Below, one piece after another: positions 1 to 8,602 of a stretch of DNA of 34,380 bases (its first letter is position 1; each line of letters starts with the position of its first letter). Source of the DNA: Pseudomonadota bacterium (GTDB taxonomy: Bacteria > Myxococcota_A > UBA9042 > GCA-2863065); assembly GCA_947498315.1 (NCBI GenBank), contig CANMLD010000022.1:1-34380 (forward strand). The letters run 5' to 3'. Under the pieces are notes generated by a model. The model was not told the DNA's origin, did not search any database, and was given only the letters and a program-made list of their open reading frames with translations. The position numbers and the translations under genes are program-made.

Positions 1-1202
<1,202 letters not shown>

Positions 1203-1203
<1 letters not shown>

Positions 1204-2063
1204 TGAACGCCTGGGCGCGATATCGTCGTTTGACCGTGCTCTTCGTGGCGCTGGTCCTCCCGTTGGCCTCGCTCTGGTACCACAGCCGGCCGCGCCCCGA
1301 GCCGACTCTAACGGAACGCATCCTCATGCGCTTCGTGAACCCGGCGCAGTCGATAATGAGCGGCGTGGTCGGCTCGTTCGCGAAGGTCTTCGTCGACTAC
1401 ATTTGGCTAGTCGGCGTGGTTGAGGAGAACCGCGATCTCCGTCGCCAGAACGAAGTCCTCGCCGGGATGGTCCAAGACCGGGACCAGCTCAGGAAGGAGA
1501 ACCGTCGACTGAAGGACTTCCTTCGTTTCAAGGGAGAGCGCACCGACCTCGAGACCGCCACGGCACGTGTCCTCGCGAAGGACGTCTCTCCATATCACCG
1601 AGTACTCAAGGTGAAGATCAGCGCCGGCACGACGCAAGGGATCGAGCGCCTACAGCCGGTCATCACGCCGGCCGGGGTGGTCGGTCACATCGAGAAGGTG
1701 ATGGACGAGTACGCCGAGGTGAAGCTCACGGTCGACGCCGGCGCACGAGTCGCTGTGACGATAGAGGGGCGCGACGTGAAGGGTACGGTCGTGGGCTCCG
1801 GTGACAGAAACGACTACCAAGCGGCCTTTGAAGTTGGCGATCCGACCCAAGAAGTGAGGCCCGGCGACATGCTCGTAACCTCTGGAGAGGATGAGCGATT
1901 CCCCAAGGGGCTCGTCGTCGGATACGTCTCGGACGCTCCGATGCGACAAGATGACATCGGTGTCATGTTCCAGGTCACGCCCAGCGTGAACTTCAAGACC
2001 CTCGAGTTCGTGCAGATTGTGACGTCGCACTTCGAGTTCGCACCCTCGGACGACGGGAAGTGA
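1203..2063 (+). CDS. mreC: rod shape-determining protein MreC
   Basis: Bitopic inner-membrane protein whose periplasmic part activates PBP2 and links MreB to the wall machinery. It has a short cytoplasmic tail, one membrane segment (about residues 9-26), a coiled coil (about 70-105, NRDLRRQNEVLAGMVQDRDQ) and then the beta-rich MreC domain. At 286 aa it is shorter than the E. coli protein because it lacks a long C-terminal tail, as is common. The start overlaps the mreB stop. The stop codon TGA at 2061-2063 is also the first three bases of the repeat island that follows, so the natural 3' end may have been touched by an insertion. The protein itself looks complete. Confidence 0.95.
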
Positions 2064-2085
2064 GTGGGTCGGACAAAATGGAGAT
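2061..2085 (+). repeat. 25-bp end motif, copy 1 (starts at the mreC stop)
   Basis: The first 20 bases are TGAGTGGGTCGGACAAAATG. An identical 25-bp copy lies on the minus strand at 27820-27796. In both places the initial TGA is the stop codon of the neighbouring gene (mreC here, a membrane protein gene there). The sequences diverge immediately after the 25 bp. Confidence 0.9.
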
Positions 2086-2102
2086 TGAGCGTACACCGCG
2101 CA

Positions 2103-2404
2103 CCTCGGGGGCTGTGGGGGTCGCCCCCACCCGCAAGCGCATTGACTGCCGACGGCAGCCGCCCTCTTGCTTCGACTGGGCGCCGACAGGCGCGTACTCG
2201 AGCGACGAAGGGGGGCTGCATCGCCCGTCAAGGAGCGAGAGCAACTCGATGATAGGAGCCTGCTGCTTTTCTCCCGTCGCATGCCTTCGCGCTTCCGTAC
2301 GAGAGCGGCGTCAGATGTCTGCGATACGTCCTCACGTACCTTTGGGTACGGGCCGGGCGTTTCTCCCTCGGGGGGCGCGGGGGTGTCCCCCACCGGCAAG
2401 CGCA
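2103..2404 (+). repeat. pair of 39-bp direct repeats with G/C hairpins inside island 1
   Basis: Copies at 2103-2141 and 2366-2404 match at 33 of 39 positions and end in GCAAGCGCA. Each contains a short hairpin: GTGGGGG-TCG-CCCCCAC at 2114-2130, and GGGGG-TGT-CCCCC at 2379-2391. Read on the minus strand, both encode LAGGG(D/H)P(H/R)(S/A)PRG. That comes from the repeat itself and is not evidence for a gene. Confidence 0.75.
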
Positions 2405-2473
2405 AGAACAGCCTTCCTTGCTCTCGTAGGGAATCGCTTCGGCCTGCTCGGTCCGAAAAACAGCAGGCTCCTA
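2253..2473 (+). repeat. 221-bp segment bounded by a perfect 13-bp inverted repeat
   Basis: TAGGAGCCTGCTG at 2253-2265 is matched by CAGCAGGCTCCTA at 2461-2473, and similarity continues inward (CTTTTC against GAAAAA). This is the structure of a small MITE-like unit nested inside island 1. It also holds a GTACC-tttg-GGTAC mini-hairpin. No target duplication is evident. Confidence 0.65.
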
Positions 2474-2529
2474 GAAAATTGCCGGTGGACGCCAACCAAA
2501 ACCCCACCCGACCCGCTGAGTGAGGCGCA

Positions 2530-3054
2530 ATGAACAGTCTCTCTCAATCCATCGCCGTGTCGTTCGCTGTCTACCTGCTTCTCGGAATCGAGGCGCCACT
2601 GTTGCAGCAGCTGCACTTGCAGTACTTCGCACCGGACCTGGCCCTCGTGGCAGTGCTCTGGTGTGCGCTACGCATGCCTGTGGTCGCGGGCACCCTGACT
2701 TGTCTCGTCATAGGCTTCCTCAAGGACGGCTTCGTGATGGGGTGTCCCGTTGGGATGCACGCCGAGATCTTCGTCATCCTCTTCCTCGTCGCGCGCTACC
2801 TCGCCGCCAAGGTACCCGTACGTGGTCTTTCGACCCTGGTCGTATCGACGGTCGCGCTATCGATCGCCGCGTCATCCCTCTTCGTCCTTCTATCGCTCCT
2901 CTTCGATCCCTATTTCGAGTCGCATAGGATGGTGTTCAGGCTCATGTTCCCGGTCGCCCTGGTCACGGCGCCCTTTTCGCCGGTGGTCTTCTTCGTGCTC
3001 GACCGCGTCGACCTGCTCTTCGCTCGGTCCTCGCGCAGAGACGGGCTCATATGA
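2530..3054 (+). CDS. mreD: rod shape-determining protein MreD
   Basis: Small integral membrane component of the Mre complex that works with MreC to regulate PBP2/RodA. It has 174 aa (family about 160-175) and five or six hydrophobic segments. The characteristic first helix and the FAPDL-type motif after it (LQYFAPDLALVAVLW) are present, followed by a glycine-bearing helix with a KDG motif (IGFLKDGF). The ATG at 2530 is chosen because GAGG lies 5 nt upstream. It should be translated right after mreC, but island 1 now separates them. It is followed 20 nt later by mrdA. Confidence 0.92.
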   Translation: MNSLSQSIAVSFAVYLLLGIEAPLLQQLHLQYFAPDLALVAVLWCALRMPVVAGTLTCLVIGFLKDGFVMGCPVGMHAEIFVILFLVARYLAAKVPVRGLSTLVVSTVALSIAASSLFVLLSLLFDPYFESHRMVFRLMFPVALVTAPFSPVVFFVLDRVDLLFARSSRRDGLI

Positions 3055-3074
3055 GCGAGAGGAACTGACGAGCC

Positions 3075-5528
3075 GTGCCTCCCCGCACACAACACGGCAT
3101 GCCGGACTACCGGGCCTCGTACCGATGGACGATGCTCATCATGACGGTCGCGTTCTTGACGCTGCTCATGCGTTTCTTCGTGTTGCAGATCGCCAGGACG
3201 CAAGAATACCAGCAAGATCAACAGCGTATAAAGACTCGAGCCGAGCGATTACCAGCGCGACGTGGCCTCATCGTTGACCGAAACGGCGTGGTACTAGCGC
3301 AGAACGTCGAGACGCACGACCTCGTCATGGTGCCGTATCGAGTCAAGGACCCCAGAAAAGTCGGGGAGCTACTTCGCAAGCATCTGTCGCTCACCGTGGA
3401 CGAGGAGCAGACGCTCCAGGAGCTCATCCGCGTCGGCATGGAGAACCGCGAGAAGCTCGACATCGTCGTCCTTCGCCAAGACGTCGTCAGCGAACATTGC
3501 CCCTTTGGCGCTCAGAAGCTGGAACGGCTCGACGTCAAGAAGCGCACGCTCTGGAGCGCGACCTCTGGCCGATCCTACTTTCCCACGACCAGCGCAGAGA
3601 CGCGGTGTCCGCATGACCGGAGCAAGGCGCTGGAATGGAACAGCTCCCGTACTCTGGGCCGCTGCCCAGACGGGCTTGAGTACGCCTCTGCCTCATCCGA
3701 CCCCATCGACGGTTCGCCGCTCGCCGAGAAGACATGGAGCCTACGTTGCCCATCCGACGGCCGCCTGTACAACAATGAGAAGGCCATTGTCGAGGCGGCC
3801 CTCTATGAGATGCCAGGGATCGAGATCCGCACCAGCCTGCGCCGGGTCTACCCGCAGAAGAACCTAGTGTCACACCTCGTGGGGTACGTAAACCAGATCA
3901 GCGCCAAAGACCTCGAGTCGAGTCCAGGTGAGTACCTGCCGAACGACCGGGCGGGCCGTACCGGTGTCGAGAGGTCGTTCGAGAAGGAGCTGCGGGGGCA
4001 GTGGGGTCAGCGCAATACGCTGATCGAGCGGCTCGGTGGCGACGGGCCCGTGGTCGAAGTGACGGACCCGAACAAGCCAGATAAGCCGGTCGTCGATGGC
4101 GCCACGATTCGCCTCACCATCGATGTGCGCCTCCAGGAGGCAGCTCAACAAGCAATGCGCTATCACAAGAGCGGCGCTGCCGTGGTGATGGACGTCAGAA
4201 CGGGTGAGGTCCTCGCGCTCTACTCGAAGCCGACCTTCGATCCGAATCTGTGGGCCGGACGGCTCCCCGCGCAGGTGCTGCAGGAGACGAACCGCAGCCC
4301 TTACTCACCCATGCTCAACAAGGCGCTGACGGCCTACGCACCGGGCTCGATCTACAAGCTCATAACAGCGACGGCGGGCCTCCACACCCACACGACCGAC
4401 TTCAAGCGTGAAGTGATGTGTCCGGGCTACTTCGAGTACGGCGGACGACGCTTCCGTTGCCACCTGAGGACCGGTCATGGGTCGATGGACCTCGTGCACG
4501 CGATGGCACGATCGTGCGACATCTTCTTCTACAAGCTCGGCGAGGAGATGGGCATGGACACACTTTACCACTACGCCACCCAGTACTTCGGGCTGGGTGG
4601 TCCGACTGGGCTAGAGATTGGCGAGTCCGAAGGCCTAGTCCCGACGCGTGAGTGGCACCGGAAGCGTGACGGAGTCTTCATGCCGGGTTTCACGGTCTCT
4701 ACCGCGGTCGGGCAGAAGGACATTCGACTGACGCCGCTTCAAGTCACTCGCGCCTATGTGGCTGTAGCAAACGGCGGGCTCCTCCTCGATGCCCACGTGT
4801 TGAAGCAGGTCGAGGACCGGGGCGGTCGCGTGCTTCGGGCGACCGCCCCGACCGGAACGACGCGACTCCCTCTTGCGGAGGAGGAGCTCGCAGGCCTGAA
4901 GGAGGGCTTTTGGCGTACGGTGAACGATGAACACGGGACCGCGTTCGACGCTCGGATCCCTGGGACGGGTGAAGTCGCCGGCAAGACCGGAACGGCCGAA
5001 GCCTCTGAGCGCAAGGCCGGCGTCACCGAAGACATCGCGCGATGGCTCGAGGAGGACCACGCATGGTTCTCCGGCTATGCCCCGGCGCGCAACCCCGAGA
5101 TCGCGCTCACCGTCTTCGTCGAGCACGGGCTCTCTGGTGGCAAGATGGCGGGGCCGGTGGCGATGCAGATTGTGAAGGCCTACCTGGACATGCGTAACGA
5201 TGGCTCGCGGCCTCAGGAACAAGTGGAGCCGAATCCCATTCGATCGGAGCCGACGCGCATAACCCCTCCGCCTCAAGGGCCACCGGCCCCAGTGGAAGGG
5301 GCTCGGCCGAGCCAAGAAGTGCCTTCTGGCTCCTCGAACGCGCCGGTCGAACAACAGAACTCGCGACCCGGGACGGCGGGCCGAGCCGGCGTAGCACTGC
5401 CCGGCGTAGCACTGCCCGGCGTAGCACTGCCGGCTGACCATGCTGAGCCTCCAAACGCAGAAGCGGCGCCGCCGTCGCAACCAGAGGGCCGAGTGAACCA
5501 CGAGCCCATGGAGATCGAACTCCCATGA
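3075..5528 (+). CDS. mrdA: penicillin-binding protein 2 (peptidoglycan D,D-transpeptidase MrdA)
   Basis: Class B PBP that cross-links new glycan strands made by RodA in lateral-wall growth. It has one N-terminal membrane anchor (about residues 17-40) and then the pedestal domain. The transpeptidase domain has SIYK (S425 nucleophile), SCD (480-482) and KTG (637-639). At 817 aa it is much longer than E. coli PBP2 (633). One extra part is an insertion of roughly 95 residues (about 138-233) in the pedestal, with four Cys-Pro motifs (C142, C178, C197, C225). The other is a Pro-rich tail after about residue 695 with a 15-bp tandem repeat. The GTG start at 3075 is favoured by AGGA upstream; ATG at 3099 is an alternative. 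It overlaps rodA by 4 nt (ATGA). Confidence 0.95.
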   Translation: MPPRTQHGMPDYRASYRWTMLIMTVAFLTLLMRFFVLQIARTQEYQQDQQRIKTRAERLPARRGLIVDRNGVVLAQNVETHDLVMVPYRVKDPRKVGELLRKHLSLTVDEEQTLQELIRVGMENREKLDIVVLRQDVVSEHCPFGAQKLERLDVKKRTLWSATSGRSYFPTTSAETRCPHDRSKALEWNSSRTLGRCPDGLEYASASSDPIDGSPLAEKTWSLRCPSDGRLYNNEKAIVEAALYEMPGIEIRTSLRRVYPQKNLVSHLVGYVNQISAKDLESSPGEYLPNDRAGRTGVERSFEKELRGQWGQRNTLIERLGGDGPVVEVTDPNKPDKPVVDGATIRLTIDVRLQEAAQQAMRYHKSGAAVVMDVRTGEVLALYSKPTFDPNLWAGRLPAQVLQETNRSPYSPMLNKALTAYAPGSIYKLITATAGLHTHTTDFKREVMCPGYFEYGGRRFRCHLRTGHGSMDLVHAMARSCDIFFYKLGEEMGMDTLYHYATQYFGLGGPTGLEIGESEGLVPTREWHRKRDGVFMPGFTVSTAVGQKDIRLTPLQVTRAYVAVANGGLLLDAHVLKQVEDRGGRVLRATAPTGTTRLPLAEEELAGLKEGFWRTVNDEHGTAFDARIPGTGEVAGKTGTAEASERKAGVTEDIARWLEEDHAWFSGYAPARNPEIALTVFVEHGLSGGKMAGPVAMQIVKAYLDMRNDGSRPQEQVEPNPIRSEPTRITPPPQGPPAPVEGARPSQEVPSGSSNAPVEQQNSRPGTAGRAGVALPGVALPGVALPADHAEPPNAEAAPPSQPEGRVNHEPMEIELP
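5386..5430 (+). repeat. three perfect copies of a 15-bp tandem repeat in the mrdA tail
   Basis: CCGGCGTAGCACTGC is repeated three times without change, encoding a Gly-Val-Ala-Leu-Pro repeat in the Pro-rich C-terminal tail of PBP2. Because it is in frame (15 bp), copy number can change by slippage without breaking the gene. Confidence 0.9.
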
Positions 5529-6736
5529 TCGGTCGCGCCGAACGCCGTCGCCTCTTCGACATGAACTGGGTCGTCGTGGCGGTCATCATTACTCTCATCG
5601 CCATTGGGCTGCTGAATCTACGCAACGTCGACTTCTACAGTACCGACAGTTTCCACGGCCGACAGCTCAAGTGGTACCTCGTAGGGACCGTCGTCGCCGT
5701 CATCTGTGCCGTCACCGACCTGCATATCATCTCGAGACTGAGCTATCTCTTTTACGCCATTAGCATCGTGATGCTCATCGCCGTCCTCTTCACGAAGCCG
5801 ATCAACGGCTCGACGCGGTGGCTCCCGCTCCCCCTTATCGGCGAGTCCGTACAGCCGGCAGAGTTCGCGAAGATCGCCCTCATCATGGCGCTATCGCGGT
5901 TCTACCAAGATGGGTTCCGTGATGAGCGACACGACGATGGACCCATCCTCCGCTTCATGCGTCCATTGCTCCCCTTTCTCCTCATCGCCCCCCCGCTGTT
6001 CCTCATCTTTATCGAGCCGGACCTCGGGACGACCCTCGTCACGCTGTTCTGCGCGCTCTCGATCGTCTTCTTCGAGGGTCTTCGGTGGCGCACCGTGTTC
6101 CTTGCGGTTGGACTCGTGGCGCTCATCGTGCCGCTCGGGTGGAGGTTCTTCATTCATGACTACCAGCGCGATCGTGTGCGCGTCTGGGTCGACAGTGGCG
6201 CGCTTCAGGCGGAGTACGAGTCTGCGAAGAAGGCACTGAAGCAACGACCGGAGGACACTGAGTTGGTCGTGCACGTCAAGGAGCTAAATGAGGTGCTTGC
6301 AAAGGCGTATCAGCCGAAACAGGCCGAGATCGCGATCGGGTCCGGTGGCTTCTACGGAAAGGGTGGCCAGAACGGACACGCCGACCGCCAGCGCGGCCTG
6401 CCGGAGCTTCACACGGACTTCGTTATCGCGTGTTACGGAGAAGAGCGAGGTTTCGTGGGGAGCTCGTTCCTACTGACGCTCTACTACCTGCTCTGCTATT
6501 GGTGTATTCGGGTGACGAAGCTAGCGAGGGACCGCTATCAGGTGCTCGTAGCGGTCGGCGTATGCGCGCTGATCTTCTGGCAGTTCTTCGTGAACGTGGG
6601 GATGGTCACCGGGCTCATGCCGGTCGTTGGGGTGACGCTACCGCTCTTGTCGTACGGAGGGTCTAGCGTCATCACCATTTGTATCGGGCTGGGACTTCTG
6701 TTCAACATCGTGTTCCGAAGGCGGGCCACGGGTTGA
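5525..6736 (+). CDS. rodA: RodA, SEDS-family peptidoglycan glycosyltransferase
   Basis: Integral membrane polymerase that links lipid II into glycan strands as partner of PBP2. It has 403 aa with about ten membrane helices. SEDS landmarks are visible: GSTRW (95-99), VQPAEFAK (109-116), PDLGTT (165-170), DYQRDRV, IAIGSGG (269-275), HTDFV and LPLLSYGGSS. The loop after DYQRDRV is enlarged by about 30-35 charged residues (about 222-260). The usual acidic motif of this loop (as in E. coli ...SDPLGAGY) is not recognisable; only AYQPKQAEIAIGSGG aligns. The start overlaps mrdA by 4 nt, so the two are translationally coupled. It is the last gene of the mre operon. Confidence 0.95.
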   Translation: MIGRAERRRLFDMNWVVVAVIITLIAIGLLNLRNVDFYSTDSFHGRQLKWYLVGTVVAVICAVTDLHIISRLSYLFYAISIVMLIAVLFTKPINGSTRWLPLPLIGESVQPAEFAKIALIMALSRFYQDGFRDERHDDGPILRFMRPLLPFLLIAPPLFLIFIEPDLGTTLVTLFCALSIVFFEGLRWRTVFLAVGLVALIVPLGWRFFIHDYQRDRVRVWVDSGALQAEYESAKKALKQRPEDTELVVHVKELNEVLAKAYQPKQAEIAIGSGGFYGKGGQNGHADRQRGLPELHTDFVIACYGEERGFVGSSFLLTLYYLLCYWCIRVTKLARDRYQVLVAVGVCALIFWQFFVNVGMVTGLMPVVGVTLPLLSYGGSSVITICIGLGLLFNIVFRRRATG

Positions 6737-6749
6737 AGGTCCTAACGCG

Positions 6750-6781
6750 CGGACGGCCAACCCATCGGAGAAGGCCGTCCG
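6750..6781. terminator. candidate bidirectional terminator between rodA and trxA
   Basis: A perfect 9-bp stem (CGGACGGCC / GGCCGTCCG) with a 14-nt loop lies in the 71-bp gap between two convergent genes. There is no T-tract on either side, so it is a candidate only. Confidence 0.5.
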
Positions 6782-6807
6782 TTCACGCGATCAGACTGGT
6801 GACGTGC

Positions 6808-7137
6808 TCAGACGACCTTCGAGAGCGCTGTCACGAAGGCGCCCTTCGGCTTGGCGCCGACCATCTTGTCGACCGGCTGACCATTCTTGAAGAGGATGAA
6901 GGTCGGCACGCCCTGAATGCCGAACTTGCTGGTGATCATGGGCGCGGTGTCGATGTCGAGCTTCGCGATCTTGACCTTGCCTTGATACTCGGTCGCGAGC
7001 TGCTCGATGGTCGGGGCGACCGCACGGCAGGGCCCACACCACGTCGCCCAGAAGTCGACCAAGACAGGGATGCTGCTGTCCTCGACCTCGGCCTTGAAGT
7101 TGGTGTCGGTGAGGGTGACGACGTTAGGGGAGGCCAT
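6808..7137 (-). CDS. trxA: thioredoxin
   Basis: Cytoplasmic thiol-disulfide reductant. At 109 aa it is a single thioredoxin fold with the active site WCGPC (Cys34 and Cys37), the structural cis-proline motif GVPTF (76-80) and the DFWATWCGPC strand typical of Trx1. The ORF track extends this frame far upstream, but the real start is the ATG at 7137. AGGAG lies 8 nt before it, and the family begins there (MASPNVVTLTDTNF). Its own promoter and a 5' stem-loop lie in the gap upstream. It converges on rodA. Confidence 0.97.
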   Translation of the reverse strand: MASPNVVTLTDTNFKAEVEDSSIPVLVDFWATWCGPCRAVAPTIEQLATEYQGKVKIAKLDIDTAPMITSKFGIQGVPTFILFKNGQPVDKMVGAKPKGAFVTALSKVV

Positions 7138-7189
7138 GACAGGAGCTCCTGATTGGGCCGCGGTCGCGCGGCTCACGGTGGGGACAGAT

Positions 7190-7215
7190 CGTTGCTTCAG
7201 ACGAACGAAGCAACG
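7190..7215 (-). promoter_or_regulatory. 5' leader stem-loop of trxA
   Basis: A perfect 9-bp inverted repeat (CGTTGCTTC / GAAGCAACG) with an 8-nt loop. On the minus strand it falls just after the predicted transcription start and about 50 nt before the trxA ATG. It would put a hairpin near the 5' end of the mRNA, possibly for stability or control. Confidence 0.55.
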
Positions 7216-7222
7216 AGGCGCA

Positions 7223-7251
7223 AGCATAGGGTCTGACCCTAGGTGTGACAA
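7223..7251 (-). promoter_or_regulatory. trxA promoter with overlapping palindrome
   Basis: On the minus strand TTGTCA is followed after exactly 17 nt by TATGCT, a good vegetative promoter. A perfect palindrome TAGGGT-CAG-ACCCTA (7227-7241) covers the spacer and enters the -10 box, which is where a repressor would act. The predicted leader is about 80 nt. Confidence 0.6.
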
Positions 7252-7298
7252 GGCACAGGCGCTCGCGAACACGTAAGCCGTTGAATACGAGCTGTCTT

Positions 7299-7664
7299 TC
7301 AGAGCCCGAAGAGCCCGAGCATCCAAGTCGCCAGCGAAGCGACCACGGCGACGAGTCCACCGCCGACAATGGCTGGGAGCACCCCTTTTACGTCGAGCTC
7401 GTCGGTCACGGCATCCGTCACCTTGAACAGGACGGCGGCGATGAGCCACCGGGTGAAGAAGCCGAAGAGCCACGCGAGCCCCAACGTCCCGATGGCGAGC
7501 ACCCAGAAGAGCAGCTTGGCGAGCGCGAGGTTCAGGACGCCCAAGATGGCCCCTGCGATGAATGCGCTCGCGGGCGACTTCAACTTGATACCGGGGACGA
7601 CCTGTGCGGCCACCCAGATGGCCAGCGTGAGCGCTACCCATCCGACGAGCAGGTTCATTACCAT
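7299..7664 (-). CDS. small four-helix membrane protein, phage-holin-family IV type
   Basis: A 121-aa protein made almost wholly of hydrophobic helices (about 4). The phrase VVPGIKLKSPASAFIAGAILGVLN is typical of the widespread 'phage holin family, superfamily IV' proteins (Mycobacterial 4-TMS type). These are chromosomal and of unknown physiological role; there is no sign of a prophage here. The start ATG at 7664 has AAGGAG about 9 nt upstream. It lies upstream of trxA on the same strand, but trxA has its own promoter. The function is unknown and the family name should not be read as proof of lysis activity. Confidence 0.8.
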   Translation of the reverse strand: MVMNLLVGWVALTLAIWVAAQVVPGIKLKSPASAFIAGAILGVLNLALAKLLFWVLAIGTLGLAWLFGFFTRWLIAAVLFKVTDAVTDELDVKGVLPAIVGGGLVAVVASLATWMLGLFGL

Positions 7665-7739
7665 GAAGAGGTCTCCTTGAGCGAAGAGTCAGTAGCTCGG
7701 GCGGTCCCCCCTGCCGCACCGACATGGCGCGCGAGGGGG

Positions 7740-8585
7740 CTAATAGAGTTGAGTCAACACCGCCGCAGGGCGATCGAGCCCCGCCCCACCGCATGCGAAA
7801 GGATCGGGATCATAGTGCACCACGTCGAGAATGAGGCCGTGTCCAGGTGCGGTCTCGCCGGCGTCGCTGCGTCTTCGGGATTGTAGCGCCGTCGCGACGG
7901 CATCGTCGGTGCGGTAGCCACGTCCGACTTCTACCAGGGTCCCAGCCATGATGCGGATCATGTTTTGTAGGAACGCGTTTCCGCGGACGACGATGGCGAG
8001 GTCACCATGAATGCGTGGACCGGCATCGCTGGCGGCTATAGGGCCCTGGGCCTCGACCTCGACACCGAACACGTGTCGTATGGACGTGTGGGCCTGGCAG
8101 CTCGAAGCCCGAAAGGCCGAGAAGTCGTGTTCCCCGACGAACGAGGCGGCGGCACGGCGCATCGCGAGGACGTCGAGCGGAAAGGGGATGAACCACGCAT
8201 TGCGACGGCGAATGGCGCAGCGGGTCCGCGAGTTCCAGACGCGATAGCGGTACGTCTTCCCGAGCGAAGACTTGCGCACGTCGAAGCCATCTGGGGCCTC
8301 ACAGGCGTCCGAGACCGACACATCGGGTGGGAGGATGGTGTTCAACGCCCGAACGAGGCCGTGTAGTGGGATGCGGCTCTGGGTGTAGAAGAGGACGGGC
8401 AGGCCAAGCGCGTGCACGCCTGCGTCTGTGCGGCTCGATGCGAGGACCGATGCCTCTTCGCGCGTGAGCTGCGAGATGGCGTCCTCGAGTGTGCCCTGGA
8501 TGGTACGGAGGACAGCCTGCCGTTGGTAGCCCTTGAACTCGGTGCCGTCATACTGGACGAGCAGGAGGACACGGCGCTCGACCAC
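7740..8585 (-). CDS. truA: tRNA pseudouridine(38-40) synthase TruA
   Basis: Isomerises uridines 38-40 in the anticodon arm of tRNAs to pseudouridine. Family motifs are present: YDGTEFKGYQRQ near the N-terminus, the catalytic aspartate in SSRTDAGVHAL, KTYRYRV, FVGEHDFSAF and the C-terminal FLQNMIRIMAGTLVEVG. The ORF track runs upstream into the next gene. I choose the GTG at 8585, giving 281 aa (E. coli 270), because homology begins just after it (VERRVLLLVQYDG) and it lies 17 nt after the stop of the barrel gene. It is probably transcribed with that gene. The C-terminus is about as long as usual. Confidence 0.93.
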   Translation of the reverse strand: MVERRVLLLVQYDGTEFKGYQRQAVLRTIQGTLEDAISQLTREEASVLASSRTDAGVHALGLPVLFYTQSRIPLHGLVRALNTILPPDVSVSDACEAPDGFDVRKSSLGKTYRYRVWNSRTRCAIRRRNAWFIPFPLDVLAMRRAAASFVGEHDFSAFRASSCQAHTSIRHVFGVEVEAQGPIAASDAGPRIHGDLAIVVRGNAFLQNMIRIMAGTLVEVGRGYRTDDAVATALQSRRRSDAGETAPGHGLILDVVHYDPDPFACGGAGLDRPAAVLTQLY

Positions 8586-8602
8586 GCGCGGCTCGTCGGG
8601 CG

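Larger units (their letters stand above)
2061..2520 (+). mobile_element. island 1: non-coding repeat element between mreC and mreD
   Basis: About 460 bp with no credible gene splits a tightly packed operon. It begins at the mreC stop with a 25-bp motif (starting TGAGTGGGTCGGACAAAATG), which recurs inverted at 27796-27820. Near its other end is a 22-bp motif (GAAAATTGCCGGTGGACGCC, 2474-2495), which recurs inverted at 26621-26642. The extreme ends form an imperfect inverted repeat: TGAGTGGGTCGG against TCAGCGGGTCGG, 10 of 12 bases. TGAG stands at the left edge and is repeated at the right edge (TGAGTGAGG). Removing the island leaves mreC-TGA-GGCGCA-ATG-mreD with GAGG in place as a ribosome-binding site. 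I infer an inserted non-autonomous or decayed mobile element. No transposase is visible in it. Confidence 0.7.

Noticed and set aside
1650-2507. 285-aa minus-strand ORF across mreC and island 1
   Set aside because: Its first half is the shadow of mreC and the rest is made of repeat sequence; no domain, signal or ribosome-binding site supports it.
2060-2533. 157-aa plus-strand ORF filling island 1
   Set aside because: It starts on the mreC stop motif, its composition is that of the repeats, and no family features are visible. The LAGGGxP-like peptides on the other strand come from the direct repeats.
4635-5501. 288-aa minus-strand ORF opposite mrdA
   Set aside because: Antisense shadow of the PBP2 gene, Arg-rich, with no motif.
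7299-7664. Prophage lysis gene suggested by the 'holin' family name
   Set aside because: No other phage genes lie nearby, and this holin-like family is common on chromosomes without phages.
6808-7794. 328-aa form of thioredoxin in the ORF track
   Set aside because: The upstream part overlaps the promoter and the neighbouring membrane protein gene in another frame; family homology and a good ribosome-binding site mark the start at 7137.
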